A stretch of 64,000 bases of DNA from the NCBI GenBank assembly GCA_965261915.1, contig CBDHDW010000013.1, forward strand, positions 2,790,001 to 2,854,000, written 5' to 3'. Numbering within the stretch: the first letter of the stretch is position 1; each line of letters starts with the position of its first letter. Origin of the DNA: JAIBDK01 sp965261915. Lineage in GTDB: Bacteria; Pseudomonadota; Gammaproteobacteria; Arenicellales; Poriferihabitantaceae. This document shows, in pieces, positions 54,290 to 63,590 of this stretch. A program made the translations under genes and the position numbers. Under the pieces are notes generated by a model. That model had not been told where the DNA came from and made no database searches. It was given only the letters and a program-made list of their open reading frames with translations.

Positions 54290-56338
54290 CTACATCTCCG
54301 TATTAAAAACGAGCTTCAGTATTGCGCCATGACTGAACTCAGCTGGCAACGCCTCGGCTTCTGAACTGCTATGGGTCAGCCTGCCATAATGGGCTTGCAT
54401 TATTTGCTCGACTAAATGCAAGCCAATACCCATACTGCTTTCATCGAACCTGCCTGAAATAAAAGGACTCTTGGCAGATTCAAAACTCATATTAAAGCCA
54501 TTACCGTTATCAGCAATAATCACATTTAACTCATTACTTTCCTGATAAGCCTTGATGTAAATTTTCCTGGATTTAATCTTGTATTCTTTTAGCCAATACA
54601 CCGCATTGTCCAAAATATTGGTGAACGCGCCGACAATCAAATTCTTTTTGGCTACGATGTGAAGATCTTCGGCTACCTCTGTGATTATTTCAATGCTATG
54701 GCTATCAAACCTATACTGAAAATTAAATACCGATTGATTGACGATTTTAAGGAGTTGATGTGAGCTGGTTTTTTTATCTATTTTTATCGCCTGTTTGTAG
54801 GTTAAGACAACATTCTTTAGATGTAAAAATATACTTTCAGCAAAGTCATATTTCTTTTCTTTTAACGCTTTCTCCAGCCCGTCGATTATTTTATCAATTT
54901 CGTGAATAACAAAAGTTAAATTTAGACCGGCGTTTGAAGCATGAAGGAAAACATCTTTGATATGCTTAAATTCCTTTGAGAAGATTTGTAATTGCGTAAT
55001 TATTTTTTCTTTTTTCTTGTCTTCAATTTCAAAACTTTTTACCGTGCTGATAATGTTTTCTACCCTGACAGAAATTTCCCCCTTGTCATATTCTTTGCCA
55101 ATGTAGGCAAGTTTTAATTGTTCTTTATCATCTTGCCTTAATTTATTGACTATTTCTAATGACTTGTTGAGTGCGTTTCTAAAATATGCGAAAGCCTCAT
55201 TATGTATAAAACCTTCTCGGTTGGTTTTTTCGGTTAACCCTGAACTTCCGTCTCTGCTTAGCTCAACACTGGCTAAAATCTGATTAAATCCAATATGATC
55301 GCCTAGTTTTTTTGCTCTGGTTTTATCCAAATTCAAAATGTCATTATCTTTCCCTTCCTCGCCATAGTTATAAACTCGCATCCTGTCCCTATAGACCCTA
55401 ATGCCACCATTTACTTTCAAATAATCCTTGATGTCTTTATCAATTTTCTCTCCCAACACGGTCGCCAATTTATACTCATAGATATAGCCTCTAAAACATA
55501 TAGCCCCTAAATCTACAGTAGATTCTATGTTTTCAAAATTATGGATTACTTTTTCCAAGTCACATTTTGTTATAATCCTAGGCTTAACTTTATGATTATT
55601 GTTTGTTAGTAACTTATATTCAAAATTGATGATTCTATTTTTTCTAAACTCAATGTTAAATTCGAATAGTGCTCTATGCTTAATATCATCAATAGTAATT
55701 TCTTCCTGATTAACAAATAATCCATTGTGATGATAAAGCTGAATTATGAAGTCATCGATAGATTGAAAAGGGGACTGTAATTTTTGCAAATCACTGCTAA
55801 TATTTTGAATATCCGCATCTGTAAACTGTTCCTTTAAATCTTTTATAATGATTTTCGTACCAGTCGCATTCATCACTTCTGGCACATCATTTTCTATTAC
55901 TTTTATCGGCTCAATATCATTTAGGCTGTCGCACTCTTCAAACAATTTCCAATCAACATTAAAATGAACTTCTGGCTTATTTTCAGATTTAGAATAAATC
56001 TCTATTTTATTACCCAAGCGATGCACACCTAGACGACCAATGCCTTTTTCACCAAGCGGGTGCCTATGATACTTTTTTGTTCTTTGCGGGTTTGACTTGT
56101 TTTTGCTACTTACGCCGGGTTTTAACCAAACATTTTTTATAATATCAATGCCCATACCTATACCATCGTCTTCTATGATAATGCTGTGCGGTGTAATTTT
56201 TATCTTGACGGTATTAGCATCTGCATCGTAGGCATTTTTTACTAGCTCTGATATGGCAATTTTATGATCGTGAATTAATTCTTCGCCCAGCAGCACAATA
56301 ATTTTAGGCGAAAATTCAAATTTGAATGTATGTCTCAT
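54290..56338 (-). CDS. Double GHKL ATPase: MORC/Hsp90-like N-terminus and histidine-kinase-like C-terminus
   Basis: 682 residues from the ATG at 56338-56336, chosen because it overlaps the methyltransferase stop as ATGA with GGAAG before it; an in-frame ATG at 56350 is possible. N-terminal ATPase: ISELVKNAYDADANTVKIKI, IIEDDGIGMGID, LGEKGIGRLGVHRLG, the Hsp90/MORC/MutL type. C-terminal: candidate phospho-His in LNLTFVIHEIDKIIDGL near residue 481, then a HATPase_c with NILDNAVYWLKEY (about 579), IADNGNGFN and SMGIGLHLVEQIMQAHYG. No membrane segments and no sensor domain. The double design next to a receiver gene suggests an intracellular damage or phage sensor. Confidence 0.8.
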   Translation of the reverse strand: MRHTFKFEFSPKIIVLLGEELIHDHKIAISELVKNAYDADANTVKIKITPHSIIIEDDGIGMGIDIIKNVWLKPGVSSKNKSNPQRTKKYHRHPLGEKGIGRLGVHRLGNKIEIYSKSENKPEVHFNVDWKLFEECDSLNDIEPIKVIENDVPEVMNATGTKIIIKDLKEQFTDADIQNISSDLQKLQSPFQSIDDFIIQLYHHNGLFVNQEEITIDDIKHRALFEFNIEFRKNRIINFEYKLLTNNNHKVKPRIITKCDLEKVIHNFENIESTVDLGAICFRGYIYEYKLATVLGEKIDKDIKDYLKVNGGIRVYRDRMRVYNYGEEGKDNDILNLDKTRAKKLGDHIGFNQILASVELSRDGSSGLTEKTNREGFIHNEAFAYFRNALNKSLEIVNKLRQDDKEQLKLAYIGKEYDKGEISVRVENIISTVKSFEIEDKKKEKIITQLQIFSKEFKHIKDVFLHASNAGLNLTFVIHEIDKIIDGLEKALKEKKYDFAESIFLHLKNVVLTYKQAIKIDKKTSSHQLLKIVNQSVFNFQYRFDSHSIEIITEVAEDLHIVAKKNLIVGAFTNILDNAVYWLKEYKIKSRKIYIKAYQESNELNVIIADNGNGFNMSFESAKSPFISGRFDESSMGIGLHLVEQIMQAHYGRLTHSSSEAEALPAEFSHGAILKLVFNTEM

Positions 56339-57609
56339 TGTTTCTTCCATCCGATAACCACGAATTCTTCTGCATAAATTTTTCTACTGCTTTTATTGCT
56401 AGCAAACCTGCCGTTTTTGGTTCTATAAGGCGTTAAAAACTTGTTGGATATTTTTCTTTTGCAAACTTCTATCTTGGTGTATCCTGCCTCGAACATGCTT
56501 TCGGTTAAATGTTTTGCATTATCGATACGGACTTGCTTGTATTCAGTATTACCAATGACGAATAAAGCATAACCACCAGGATTCAATAATAAATAAGATT
56601 TCTGTATAACTTTCTGCATATCCACAAAGTATTTGGCTGCATTCTTAGCCCTGTTTTTGTCAACCTCCATTAGTTCGTCAACATTGATAAGCCCTGTTTT
56701 GTTTAGTTTGTCTCTGTTCTTATTAAAATCAGAGATATGGAATGAACTACCGATTGAACCTTTTCTAAAAACCCTAAAATCACTTGCAAAATCAAGCCAT
56801 AATAAACTCATTTGATGTAAATCAGCGTATTCATAAGAAGTTACATAGGGGGGACTTGTTACCAACAAATCCACTTTTTTATTGGTAATTCTCTTTTTCA
56901 TAAAGTTTCGCGTCTCAATAATGACGCTCACATTTTTGGGAATTATATTTTCCAGATTAGCTTTTTTCATTACCTTGAATTGTTTATAAAAAGCATCCCA
57001 AACATTCACTACTTTCTTCTCATGGTCGATAGTTGGCTTTATTGATTTTTGCAACCATCTGGATGTTGGCTTAAGGATGTTGGAAAAAGCACAAAGGAAA
57101 AAATTTCTATACTTGCTTTTTGCCGAAATACTGCAGTATATGGCTGATTTGAGTTTGTCTAACTCCTCAATTTGTTGAATATCAAACCAATATTTGATTC
57201 TCTCATTAATGTTGGAAAGTGACTTTTGTTTTGCCATAGCACGATTAAATTCATCGGCTATTTCAATAAAATATTTATCCAGCGTAGCCTGCTTATATGT
57301 GCCACTTTTTACTTTTGCAATAAGAGTAGCAACGGGGTTAATGTCACATCCCCAAAAATCTTTACCATTTCGTGACGCTTCATAGGCGACAGTGCCACAA
57401 CCGCAGAATATGTCCGCCACGACATTAACTTCAAATTTCCTAGAAGAAGCGATTTGCAATGCCTTATTCGTAATAAATGCGGGAAATTTAGCCGGATATG
57501 TATGAATTTGATGCATTTTGTTTTCCTGCTGATGCTCATAATTCCATTGTGGATCAATTTCTAATGCATCAAAATCAACCCATTGTAAATCCTCGTTTTT
57601 TATTAACAT
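56335..57609 (-). CDS. DNA methyltransferase (TSPPY class)
   Basis: 424 residues. Motif I VADIFCGCGTVAYEASRNGK near residue 66, FWGCDINPVA, and catalytic TSPPYVTSYEYADLHQMSLL near 250 with S/TSPPY typical of N4-cytosine or N6-adenine amino-methyltransferases. IHTYPAKFPAFITNKAL precedes motif I, as in permuted enzymes of this type. FLTPYRTKNGRFASNKSSRK and EFVVIGWKK close the protein. First gene of the five-gene operon; its stop overlaps the next start. No matching restriction enzyme besides the type IIG-like gene is nearby, so it may protect self DNA or mark it for the ATPase. Confidence 0.85.
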   Translation of the reverse strand: MLIKNEDLQWVDFDALEIDPQWNYEHQQENKMHQIHTYPAKFPAFITNKALQIASSRKFEVNVVADIFCGCGTVAYEASRNGKDFWGCDINPVATLIAKVKSGTYKQATLDKYFIEIADEFNRAMAKQKSLSNINERIKYWFDIQQIEELDKLKSAIYCSISAKSKYRNFFLCAFSNILKPTSRWLQKSIKPTIDHEKKVVNVWDAFYKQFKVMKKANLENIIPKNVSVIIETRNFMKKRITNKKVDLLVTSPPYVTSYEYADLHQMSLLWLDFASDFRVFRKGSIGSSFHISDFNKNRDKLNKTGLINVDELMEVDKNRAKNAAKYFVDMQKVIQKSYLLLNPGGYALFVIGNTEYKQVRIDNAKHLTESMFEAGYTKIEVCKRKISNKFLTPYRTKNGRFASNKSSRKIYAEEFVVIGWKKQ

Positions 57610-57691
57610 GACCCTGTCTTACAACCTCTATTTGTTTGTTTTAGCATAGCGGGATTTCTGATTGTGTTATAGGCCTGGTTTAATAGTTTCA

Positions 57692-58096
57692 TCAGTCGCC
57701 GATATATTGTTGTTTTAAGGCGGAAATAACCCCGGCCATTTGGACAAAGTCTTTATCGTTGTGGAGCAGGGTAACCTCATTCTCGATGGCACATTGGGCA
57801 ATCAGGCAATCGATGGATGAGCGAATGATAATGCCTTTTTTGCGGCAACGGCTATAGATAAGTGCGGCGTTTTCATAGCTTTGCCAATTATCTTTTAAGG
57901 TATAGAAAGTTTGTGCTTGAAGATAGTATTTATAAGTGGCAACTATTTTTTTGTTTCTAGCCCCTTGCAGGATTTCGGTGTAAATCAATGGCATCAAGGC
58001 GCAATCACCACTGGGTAGGGATTTCAAAAATAAGGCGGATGCTGCATCCGCCTTATTGATGGCATTAATCCAAACCGACGAGTCCACTAAATACAT
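57692..58096 (-). CDS. vapC: VapC-type PIN-domain toxin
   Basis: 134 residues. PIN acidic residues: Asp5 in YLVDSSVWI, Glu in YTEILQGARN, Asp in IRSSIDCLIAQCAIEN and Asp in LLHNDKDFVQMA. A ribonuclease toxin that cuts tRNA or rRNA in characterised members. Its start overlaps the antitoxin stop by one base. Confidence 0.88.
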   Translation of the reverse strand: MYLVDSSVWINAINKADAASALFLKSLPSGDCALMPLIYTEILQGARNKKIVATYKYYLQAQTFYTLKDNWQSYENAALIYSRCRKKGIIIRSSIDCLIAQCAIENEVTLLHNDKDFVQMAGVISALKQQYIGD

Positions 58097-58335
58097 TATT
58101 CTTGATCCGCCAGGCGATTTTTGCGTAAGGCTTTGTAATCATAGCCTTCGTAAAGCCCACCAATTCCTTTTAACTCGCGAATATCAGGCTTGTTCTTTGG
58201 TTTACGTTTGGCAATGAATTCTCTTAAGGCAGCGTCTATCAAGGCGCGCCTAGTTTTTAGGTTGCTTAGTTTTAATGCCTCTTGCACGACATTTTCATCT
58301 AAAACAATATTGGTTCTATGGGCACTGTTTAGCAT
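58096..58335 (-). CDS. vapB: VapB-type antitoxin
   Basis: 79 residues. Ribbon-helix-helix part: RTNIVLDENVVQEALKLSNL, KTRRALIDAALREFIAKRK, then a toxin-binding tail (DIRELKGIGGLYEGYDYKAL). It would neutralise VapC and repress the pair's promoter upstream of 58335. Confidence 0.85.
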   Translation of the reverse strand: MLNSAHRTNIVLDENVVQEALKLSNLKTRRALIDAALREFIAKRKPKNKPDIRELKGIGGLYEGYDYKALRKNRLADQE

Positions 58336-58483
58336 TGGTCGCTCCGGTTAAGTGGGTTAATCGTAGTGTTTGATGTGTATTGTCCATGTTATGTGTATGG
58401 TTGCAAAATAACAAGAAAAATAACCGCACTGATCGATGTTTTATGGGCGAATGGTTATTGCTTCTACGATACGGCGCAGGAAT

Positions 58484-58559
58484 TAGATGGCGTTACATGT
58501 GGAAAACCTGGCGGGTTTGGTTGTTTCACTGGATTCCTGCTTTCGCAGGAATGACGGGG
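58484..58559. repeat. Compound REP-like repeat, copy 2
   Basis: gatggcgttacatgtgg, aaacctggcgggtttggttg, GGATTCCTGC-tttc-GCAGGAATGACGG. Same family as 31717-31824 and 62644-62736. Lies between vapB and the helicase. Confidence 0.75.
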
Positions 58560-58579
58560 GTGCGGGAATGGCGGCGGGC

Positions 58580-61500
58580 TTAGGTATATGATTGCGAAAT
58601 GACGATGGTTGGCTGGATGTTTTTAAGTTTTTTTGCTTGCTCTGGGTTATCTTCTATATGGCGGTTAAGGTCATATGTTTGAATGATGTCCAAGGTATTT
58701 TCCAATACCACAACAGGCTGGATATTTTTACCTCTTATATTGTTATTTAATCTGTTGATATTTCTGGTTAGGTTTTGAAAGCGTTTCTGTTTAATTTGTT
58801 CGATTGCCAGCTTTATTTTGTCTGGTTCCTCGTCATTGGCGGCATTGATTTCGGAGAGAGCTAGCATTGCTTTTAGAAAGCGAATCGCATTTTCTTCCAC
58901 CACCGCTAAGGTGTTATTTTGATTGTCATTGACAATATCTTGTGCTGTTTCAGATTTGAATTTATCTAATGCCGATGATACCTGGCTGTGATGCCCATCA
59001 GGTAAGTTTACTGCCGGGGTGTCGGGGATGCATTTTAATAATTTGGCGGTTTGGATAAAGCTGTAGGTTTTAATGAAAGGGGCAATGTTATTTTCATTGC
59101 CGACATTTTCTGCTTCAGGTTTCAGCATATAAAACCGACTGCTGCCCTTGCCTTCGGTGCGAGCAAAAACCAGCGTTCCGCCTTTATGGGTAGCGTTTTT
59201 CACTGCATTTCTGACCTTGCTCGGCAACCCCTTGATGCGTTTATAGGCGGCTGGGTCATTTTTTCTGAACTGCCGTATTTCTTCTAAAAACGGGATGGTT
59301 TCATTCACTTCTTCTTTGATATTTTCATCAAATATGCCGAATGTATCGACTTCTTCATCGGTTGAATAAATTTGCGAATCTTCGCCTAAGGCCGAATGAA
59401 AGGCTTGCAGTTTAATCAATGCTTTTTTCCGCAGTTCAATATCATCGTCAATTTGCGCGGTCGGATAGAAATTATGGACAAAGATATGGTTCGCCGTTTG
59501 TCCGATACGGTTGACCCGGCCGATGCGTTGCATCAGTTTGGTGGCATTCCACGGCGTATCATAATTGATTACCGTGTTGGCTCGGTGCAGGTTGACACCC
59601 TCGGCTAATACATCTGTGGTTAAGAGAATTTGATGTCTATTTAGCTTGTCTGCGGCATCTATGTTGGCATCAAAATTATTTTTAATGGTTTGCTTGAGTT
59701 GATTGCGGTTTTTAGCATTGACGCTGAGTGTTTTTTCGCTGTATTCGGTTTGTTTTATTTTCTTTGTTAGATAGTTCATGGTGTCGGTGCTTTCGGTAAA
59801 CAGCACGATTTTCTGCTTTGGATTGTTTTGTTTGTCTAAAAAATTTGGCAGTCGGGTTAAAAACTCATGCAGTTTTGGGTCGCCGGTTTCGATTATGCCG
59901 TCCCAATCCGATTTTAGTTTTTTTAACATGTCGTAGTCATGTTTGACACCATCAATAAAGCCCTCTTCAAAATCATCGTGACAACAAACAATAATACTGG
60001 GGTCGGTTAGACTTTCAGTGGCAATAAGCTCCATTAATTCGTCTTCTTTGTCGTCCAATATAAGACTATTTACATCAATGTTTGGGGCGATAATGATTTT
60101 ATTTTTAACAATCATTGTTAGCATCACCTCTGATGATTTGATAAAACGCCCTAAGGTTTGCCCAAAGGCATAAAAACTGCTGTCCATTCTTTTCAGTAAC
60201 AGTGTTTTCATAATACCAACCAAGCGATCAGCAATAAAATCGGCTCTTTTATATTGTTGTTTGAATTCTGGTTTTAGATAGTGCAAAGCACGGTAGCGGG
60301 TATGAAGTAAGCCGCTTTTATTTTGCTTTTTGTTATCAATTTTTTTGATGGTGCTGTCGTATAGTTGCTCCAGTTTCGCTTCCAATTTATAGTAAATTTT
60401 TTGTGGTGGAGTTGTGTGTGGAAACACAATGCCATGCTCCAGCAAATCTTGTTTGTAACGCTTGTTTGCCAATAAATCAGTGCGGGTTCGGCGCACCATA
60501 AGCGGCGTGATAACGCTTCCGCGGATTTTTTCATACAGTGCTGCTGTTCGCTGACGAGCTATGTGTTTATCCGGCATTCTTAGAATGTCCTTATATTCTT
60601 TATTTACCTTAGTAAAAAATTTTGCGAGATGGAAATCAAGCGTTGAATTGTTGCCGTCCTGGAACAATAAAATCTGGTGGTATAAATCATTCGGGCGGTT
60701 ATTCAGCGGCGTGGCGGAAATGAGCATCACTTTTTTCTCCTTGCCGCCCTTGTCCTTATCGTGTTCGGTTTTGGTTTTGCAAATGCGTTGTAATTGGTCG
60801 TATGCTTCTGCGCTATCGTTGCGAAATTTATGCGCCTCATCGACAATGACCATATCATAGTCTTTGGCGTTGGTAATATTGTGCAAACTGCCGTTGGTAA
60901 TAATCTGAAAGGCATCATCTATCTTAAAACTTGCTAAGGTATCCTCCCAGTTTTGTTTTAGTGCCGGCGGAATCACCAATAAAATTTTAGAACGATAATC
61001 AGGATAGCCATTGTGGTAATAAAACTGACGCGCAATTAAAACAGCAATAACGGTTTTGCCTAAACCGACCACATCGGCGAGAAAAAAGCCATTGTGTTTT
61101 TTTAGCATTTGCCAGCCTTCATTGACCGCATCCATTTGATAGGACAGACGCTTAAAGTCATCGGGCAAGTCTTTAATAGAGTTCGGGTCAAATTCAATTT
61201 CCGCACCAAAATATTCAATCAGGCATTTCAAATACAGTTCATAGGGCGTGATGTTATCGGCTAAATAGGTTTTTTTGAGGCTGTCTTCGGCGACTTGTGG
61301 CAGTATTTCTATGCCTTCCTGCCATAATTTTTCGAACTCGGCAGTGGCAAATTGAATATCGTTATAGTCGTTTAACAACACATTAAATTCGTAATTAGGA
61401 CTGCTTCCTGTGCCCAATCCGGCATCGGTGAGGTTTGACGAGCCGGTAATCACGCTGCCGCCTTTATGCGGGTTGTAGTCATCGGGGCGAAAAATATATA

Positions 61501-61921
61501 TCTTGGCATGAATGGCGCGGCTCGGATGCGCTTTGATTTGCACTTTTTGGGTTTTTATATCCTCAATAAACTGCACAATGCCCTGCTCGGTTTGGGCATC
61601 ATAATTGGCTTCTTGAACATCAGTGCTGAATTTCTTCTGCCAGTCTTTGATGGTTTTTTCGCGGTCTCCATTAAATAAGGCTAATCCATCCGCGTGCATT
61701 TCTTTGGTTATTTTATCGACATCGATACCCACCAGAATGCGGATGTGGGCGATATTTTCCAGCAATGGTCGCAGTTTGAAATACCCTGAAGAGCGGAAAT
61801 AACCGACCAGAACATCAAAATTATTGATGTTTTGGTTGTGCTGAAAAATGCCTTCAAGTTTGTTGAATAAGGTGTTTTCCTGGCAGTTGGTAAAGAATTT
61901 GCTGTTCATTAGTTTTTCCAT
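58580..61921 (-). CDS. SNF2-type helicase with N-terminal phospholipase-D-like nuclease domain
   Basis: 1113 residues from ATG 61921. PLD part: AIHAKIYIF (HxK) near residue 138, followed by GSSNLTDAGLGTG, one HKD-type site as in BfiI/NgoFVII-like nucleases. Helicase: Walker A ADVVGLGKTVIAVLIARQFY near 287, IVDEAHKFRN near 359, VMLISATPLNNRPND, VLAEGVNLHRANTVINYDT and LMQRIGRVNRIGQ. It fits an ATP-dependent restriction motor of the NgoAVII/CglI type. It could be the nuclease partner of the type IIG-like methylase, separated now by vapBC and a REP. Partner assignment is inference. Confidence 0.88.
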   Translation of the reverse strand: MEKLMNSKFFTNCQENTLFNKLEGIFQHNQNINNFDVLVGYFRSSGYFKLRPLLENIAHIRILVGIDVDKITKEMHADGLALFNGDREKTIKDWQKKFSTDVQEANYDAQTEQGIVQFIEDIKTQKVQIKAHPSRAIHAKIYIFRPDDYNPHKGGSVITGSSNLTDAGLGTGSSPNYEFNVLLNDYNDIQFATAEFEKLWQEGIEILPQVAEDSLKKTYLADNITPYELYLKCLIEYFGAEIEFDPNSIKDLPDDFKRLSYQMDAVNEGWQMLKKHNGFFLADVVGLGKTVIAVLIARQFYYHNGYPDYRSKILLVIPPALKQNWEDTLASFKIDDAFQIITNGSLHNITNAKDYDMVIVDEAHKFRNDSAEAYDQLQRICKTKTEHDKDKGGKEKKVMLISATPLNNRPNDLYHQILLFQDGNNSTLDFHLAKFFTKVNKEYKDILRMPDKHIARQRTAALYEKIRGSVITPLMVRRTRTDLLANKRYKQDLLEHGIVFPHTTPPQKIYYKLEAKLEQLYDSTIKKIDNKKQNKSGLLHTRYRALHYLKPEFKQQYKRADFIADRLVGIMKTLLLKRMDSSFYAFGQTLGRFIKSSEVMLTMIVKNKIIIAPNIDVNSLILDDKEDELMELIATESLTDPSIIVCCHDDFEEGFIDGVKHDYDMLKKLKSDWDGIIETGDPKLHEFLTRLPNFLDKQNNPKQKIVLFTESTDTMNYLTKKIKQTEYSEKTLSVNAKNRNQLKQTIKNNFDANIDAADKLNRHQILLTTDVLAEGVNLHRANTVINYDTPWNATKLMQRIGRVNRIGQTANHIFVHNFYPTAQIDDDIELRKKALIKLQAFHSALGEDSQIYSTDEEVDTFGIFDENIKEEVNETIPFLEEIRQFRKNDPAAYKRIKGLPSKVRNAVKNATHKGGTLVFARTEGKGSSRFYMLKPEAENVGNENNIAPFIKTYSFIQTAKLLKCIPDTPAVNLPDGHHSQVSSALDKFKSETAQDIVNDNQNNTLAVVEENAIRFLKAMLALSEINAANDEEPDKIKLAIEQIKQKRFQNLTRNINRLNNNIRGKNIQPVVVLENTLDIIQTYDLNRHIEDNPEQAKKLKNIQPTIVISQSYT

Positions 61922-61931
61922 CAATTTACGC

Positions 61932-62401
61932 TCAATGTTGAATCACCACAAGCGCGGCAAGCGGGGTGTTGGTTTTGAGTGAGACTTGGTTTAACTCAAA
62001 TCGGGTTGGGAAGTTGTCGGTGCAATCAATCAGCACGTCTATATCCTGACTGTGTTCGAGAAAATCAGTGTAATCGAGCGAATAATCGGGCGTCTCAATT
62101 TCAATCGCTGGGTTGATTGCACGCAAGGAATTGGCCGCGGATTGGGCTTTTAATTCGCCTATATCGCACTGGCTGTGGATAATCTGCCGCTGTAAATTCG
62201 ATTCATCGACTTGGTCAAAATCGGCAATACGCATTCGCCCGACACCGGCGGCCGCTAAATACAATGCCACTGGCGAGCCAAGCCCACACCCATGCCGACA
62301 ATGAAAATATTAGACTTCGCCAATATCGCCTGCCCTTTTGTACCGATTCTGGGCAAGCGGATTTGGCGACTGTAACGGGTCTTAAAATTAGCTGTGTTCA
62401 T
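61932..62401 (-). pseudogene. MoeB/ThiF-type adenylyltransferase, frameshifted and truncated
   Basis: From ATG 62401: TANFKTRYSRQIRLPRIGTK, GQAILAKSNIFIVGMG, then one missing G breaks the Gly-rich nucleotide loop. The next frame gives VALYLAAAGVGRMRIADFDQ, VDESNLQRQIIHSQCDIGEL, VLIDCTDNFPTRFELN and stops at 61932. The conserved C-terminus with zinc Cys pairs is absent. The family activates the C-terminus of ThiS/MoaD sulfur carriers; this copy is dead. Confidence 0.85.
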
Positions 62402-62405
62402 GAGC

Positions 62406-62506
62406 TTGTCGAAAAATAGAGTTTTTAGCTTGTTGTGAATATTGAAGCCCTTGTTATTAAACATTTCATTTTCTTAAAACTGGGCTGATTTTGAATTAAC
62501 CGACAA
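62406..62506. repeat. 101-bp MITE-like element, copy 1
   Basis: Begins TTGTCGA and ends ACCGACAA, a short inverted end (TTGTCG/CGACAA). The interior (gttgtgaatattgaagccc, ttgttattaaacatttc, gattttgaattaac) recurs at 62899-62999 with about 85-90 percent identity and the same length. No ORF. Confidence 0.75.
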
Positions 62507-62643
62507 GCCCTTCAGGTCATTCACGGGTGTGTATTGTAAACCATAGAGTATCTAGTGACTGCCTTTTTACATGCTTGCGGGAATGATGTTTCTTGTACGG
62601 TTGTGGTTTATGGCATTATTCTCTGGATTCCCGCCGAGAGACT
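62507..62643. other. Gene-free stretch
   Basis: No ORF with recognisable similarity; short AT-rich sequence between the MITE-like element and the compound repeat. Confidence 0.3.
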
Positions 62644-62736
62644 GTGCAAGAAACCCTCGTTAGGTCGCGTTACCGGTGGAAAACCCTTACGGGTTTGGCT
62701 GTTTTACTGGGTTCCTGTTTTCGCAGGAATGACGAA
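62644..62736. repeat. Compound REP-like repeat, copy 3
   Basis: gaaaccctcgttaggtcg, acccttacgggtttggctg, GGTTCCTGT-tttc-GCAGGAATGACG. It shows the same two-hairpin layout as the copies at 31717 and 58484. Confidence 0.75.
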
Positions 62737-62898
62737 ATATTGGATTTTTGCAGAATCTCCGACATCGGGTACTCTCCTGTGTATAGATTGAGTCACTGAT
62801 ATAGAGGACAACCCAATTTTTTATAGTGGGCACTTTGCACGATAGTTCTTTTGTATTCGGTGTCAAAAGCACTCCCATTTGCTCATTGATAAGCGGGC

Positions 62899-62999
62899 TT
62901 GTCGGAAAATGGGGTTTTTAGCGTGTTGTGAATATTTAAGTCCTTGTTATTAAACGTTTTATTTTCTTAAAATTGGACTGATTTTGAATTAGCCGACAA
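62899..62999. repeat. 101-bp MITE-like element, copy 2
   Basis: TTGTCGG at the left and CCGACAA at the right give a 7-bp perfect inverted end. Interior as in copy 1 at 62406-62506, also exactly 101 bp. Confidence 0.75.
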
Positions 63000-63170
63000 A
63001 CTCATCATATGCAGCATACCATCGCGCGATAGGCAGCCCTTTGAGCGTTTGTTACGTTGCGTTTACCGAAGATTTTCAACCTCCGAACCGATCCCCGTTC
63101 GAAGAGGCTGATCATGTCTCCGCCAACTACGACGCATGGTGGGTGGATCGCCTGTTCCTACTTGTCCAGC

Positions 63171-63498
63171 TCAAGCAACCGTTTGATAAAGAATCTTGCT
63201 GTCTTTGACGACAAACGTATCGGTTGCAAACTTATAACTATTTGTCAGGGGTTTCAGCATGCCAGGTAATATACGCAACGTGGTCAACCACCGTGGAGTT
63301 TGTCAGTTCAAAGGTAACGCCTTCCTGGCCAGTTTCGGCAACCAAAGCTTCGAACAACCCGGCAATTTGTGCTTTCCCCTTCAGTGCAGCATTGGGCAAA
63401 GCGATTATGGATTCATCTGTATAGTCTTCCATGATGGCGCCAACATTATCCGAATCACGATGAACTAACAAAGGTGCGTTAACACCGATCGTTACCAT
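63171..63498 (-). pseudogene. SnoaL/NTF2-like protein, frameshifted
   Basis: From 63498: VNAPLLVHRDSDNVGAIMED, YTDESIIALPNAALKGKAQI, FELTNSTVVDHVAYITWHAE. A one-base loss near 63242 ends this frame at TAG, and the next frame completes SYKFATDTFVVKDSKILYQT, VA to 63171. The family folds as a cone-shaped barrel with varied roles. A near-intact gene broken by one indel, or a sequencing error. Confidence 0.7.
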
Positions 63499-63590
63499 TC
63501 GACAAAGCGTAATGGAAGGTATACAGTAGATTCATATCTGATCAATCAGTGATTTCTTTGTAGCGTATAGAACGGCGATTAGCCGCGATC

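Noticed and set aside
48750..57609. Detocs or BREX
   Set aside because: Detocs kinases carry their own TPR and act with a specific second receiver and effector set; BREX hallmark genes (brxL, brxA, pglZ) are absent.
62113..62304. Plus-strand frame over moeB/thiF
   Set aside because: Antisense shadow of the adenylyltransferase remnant.
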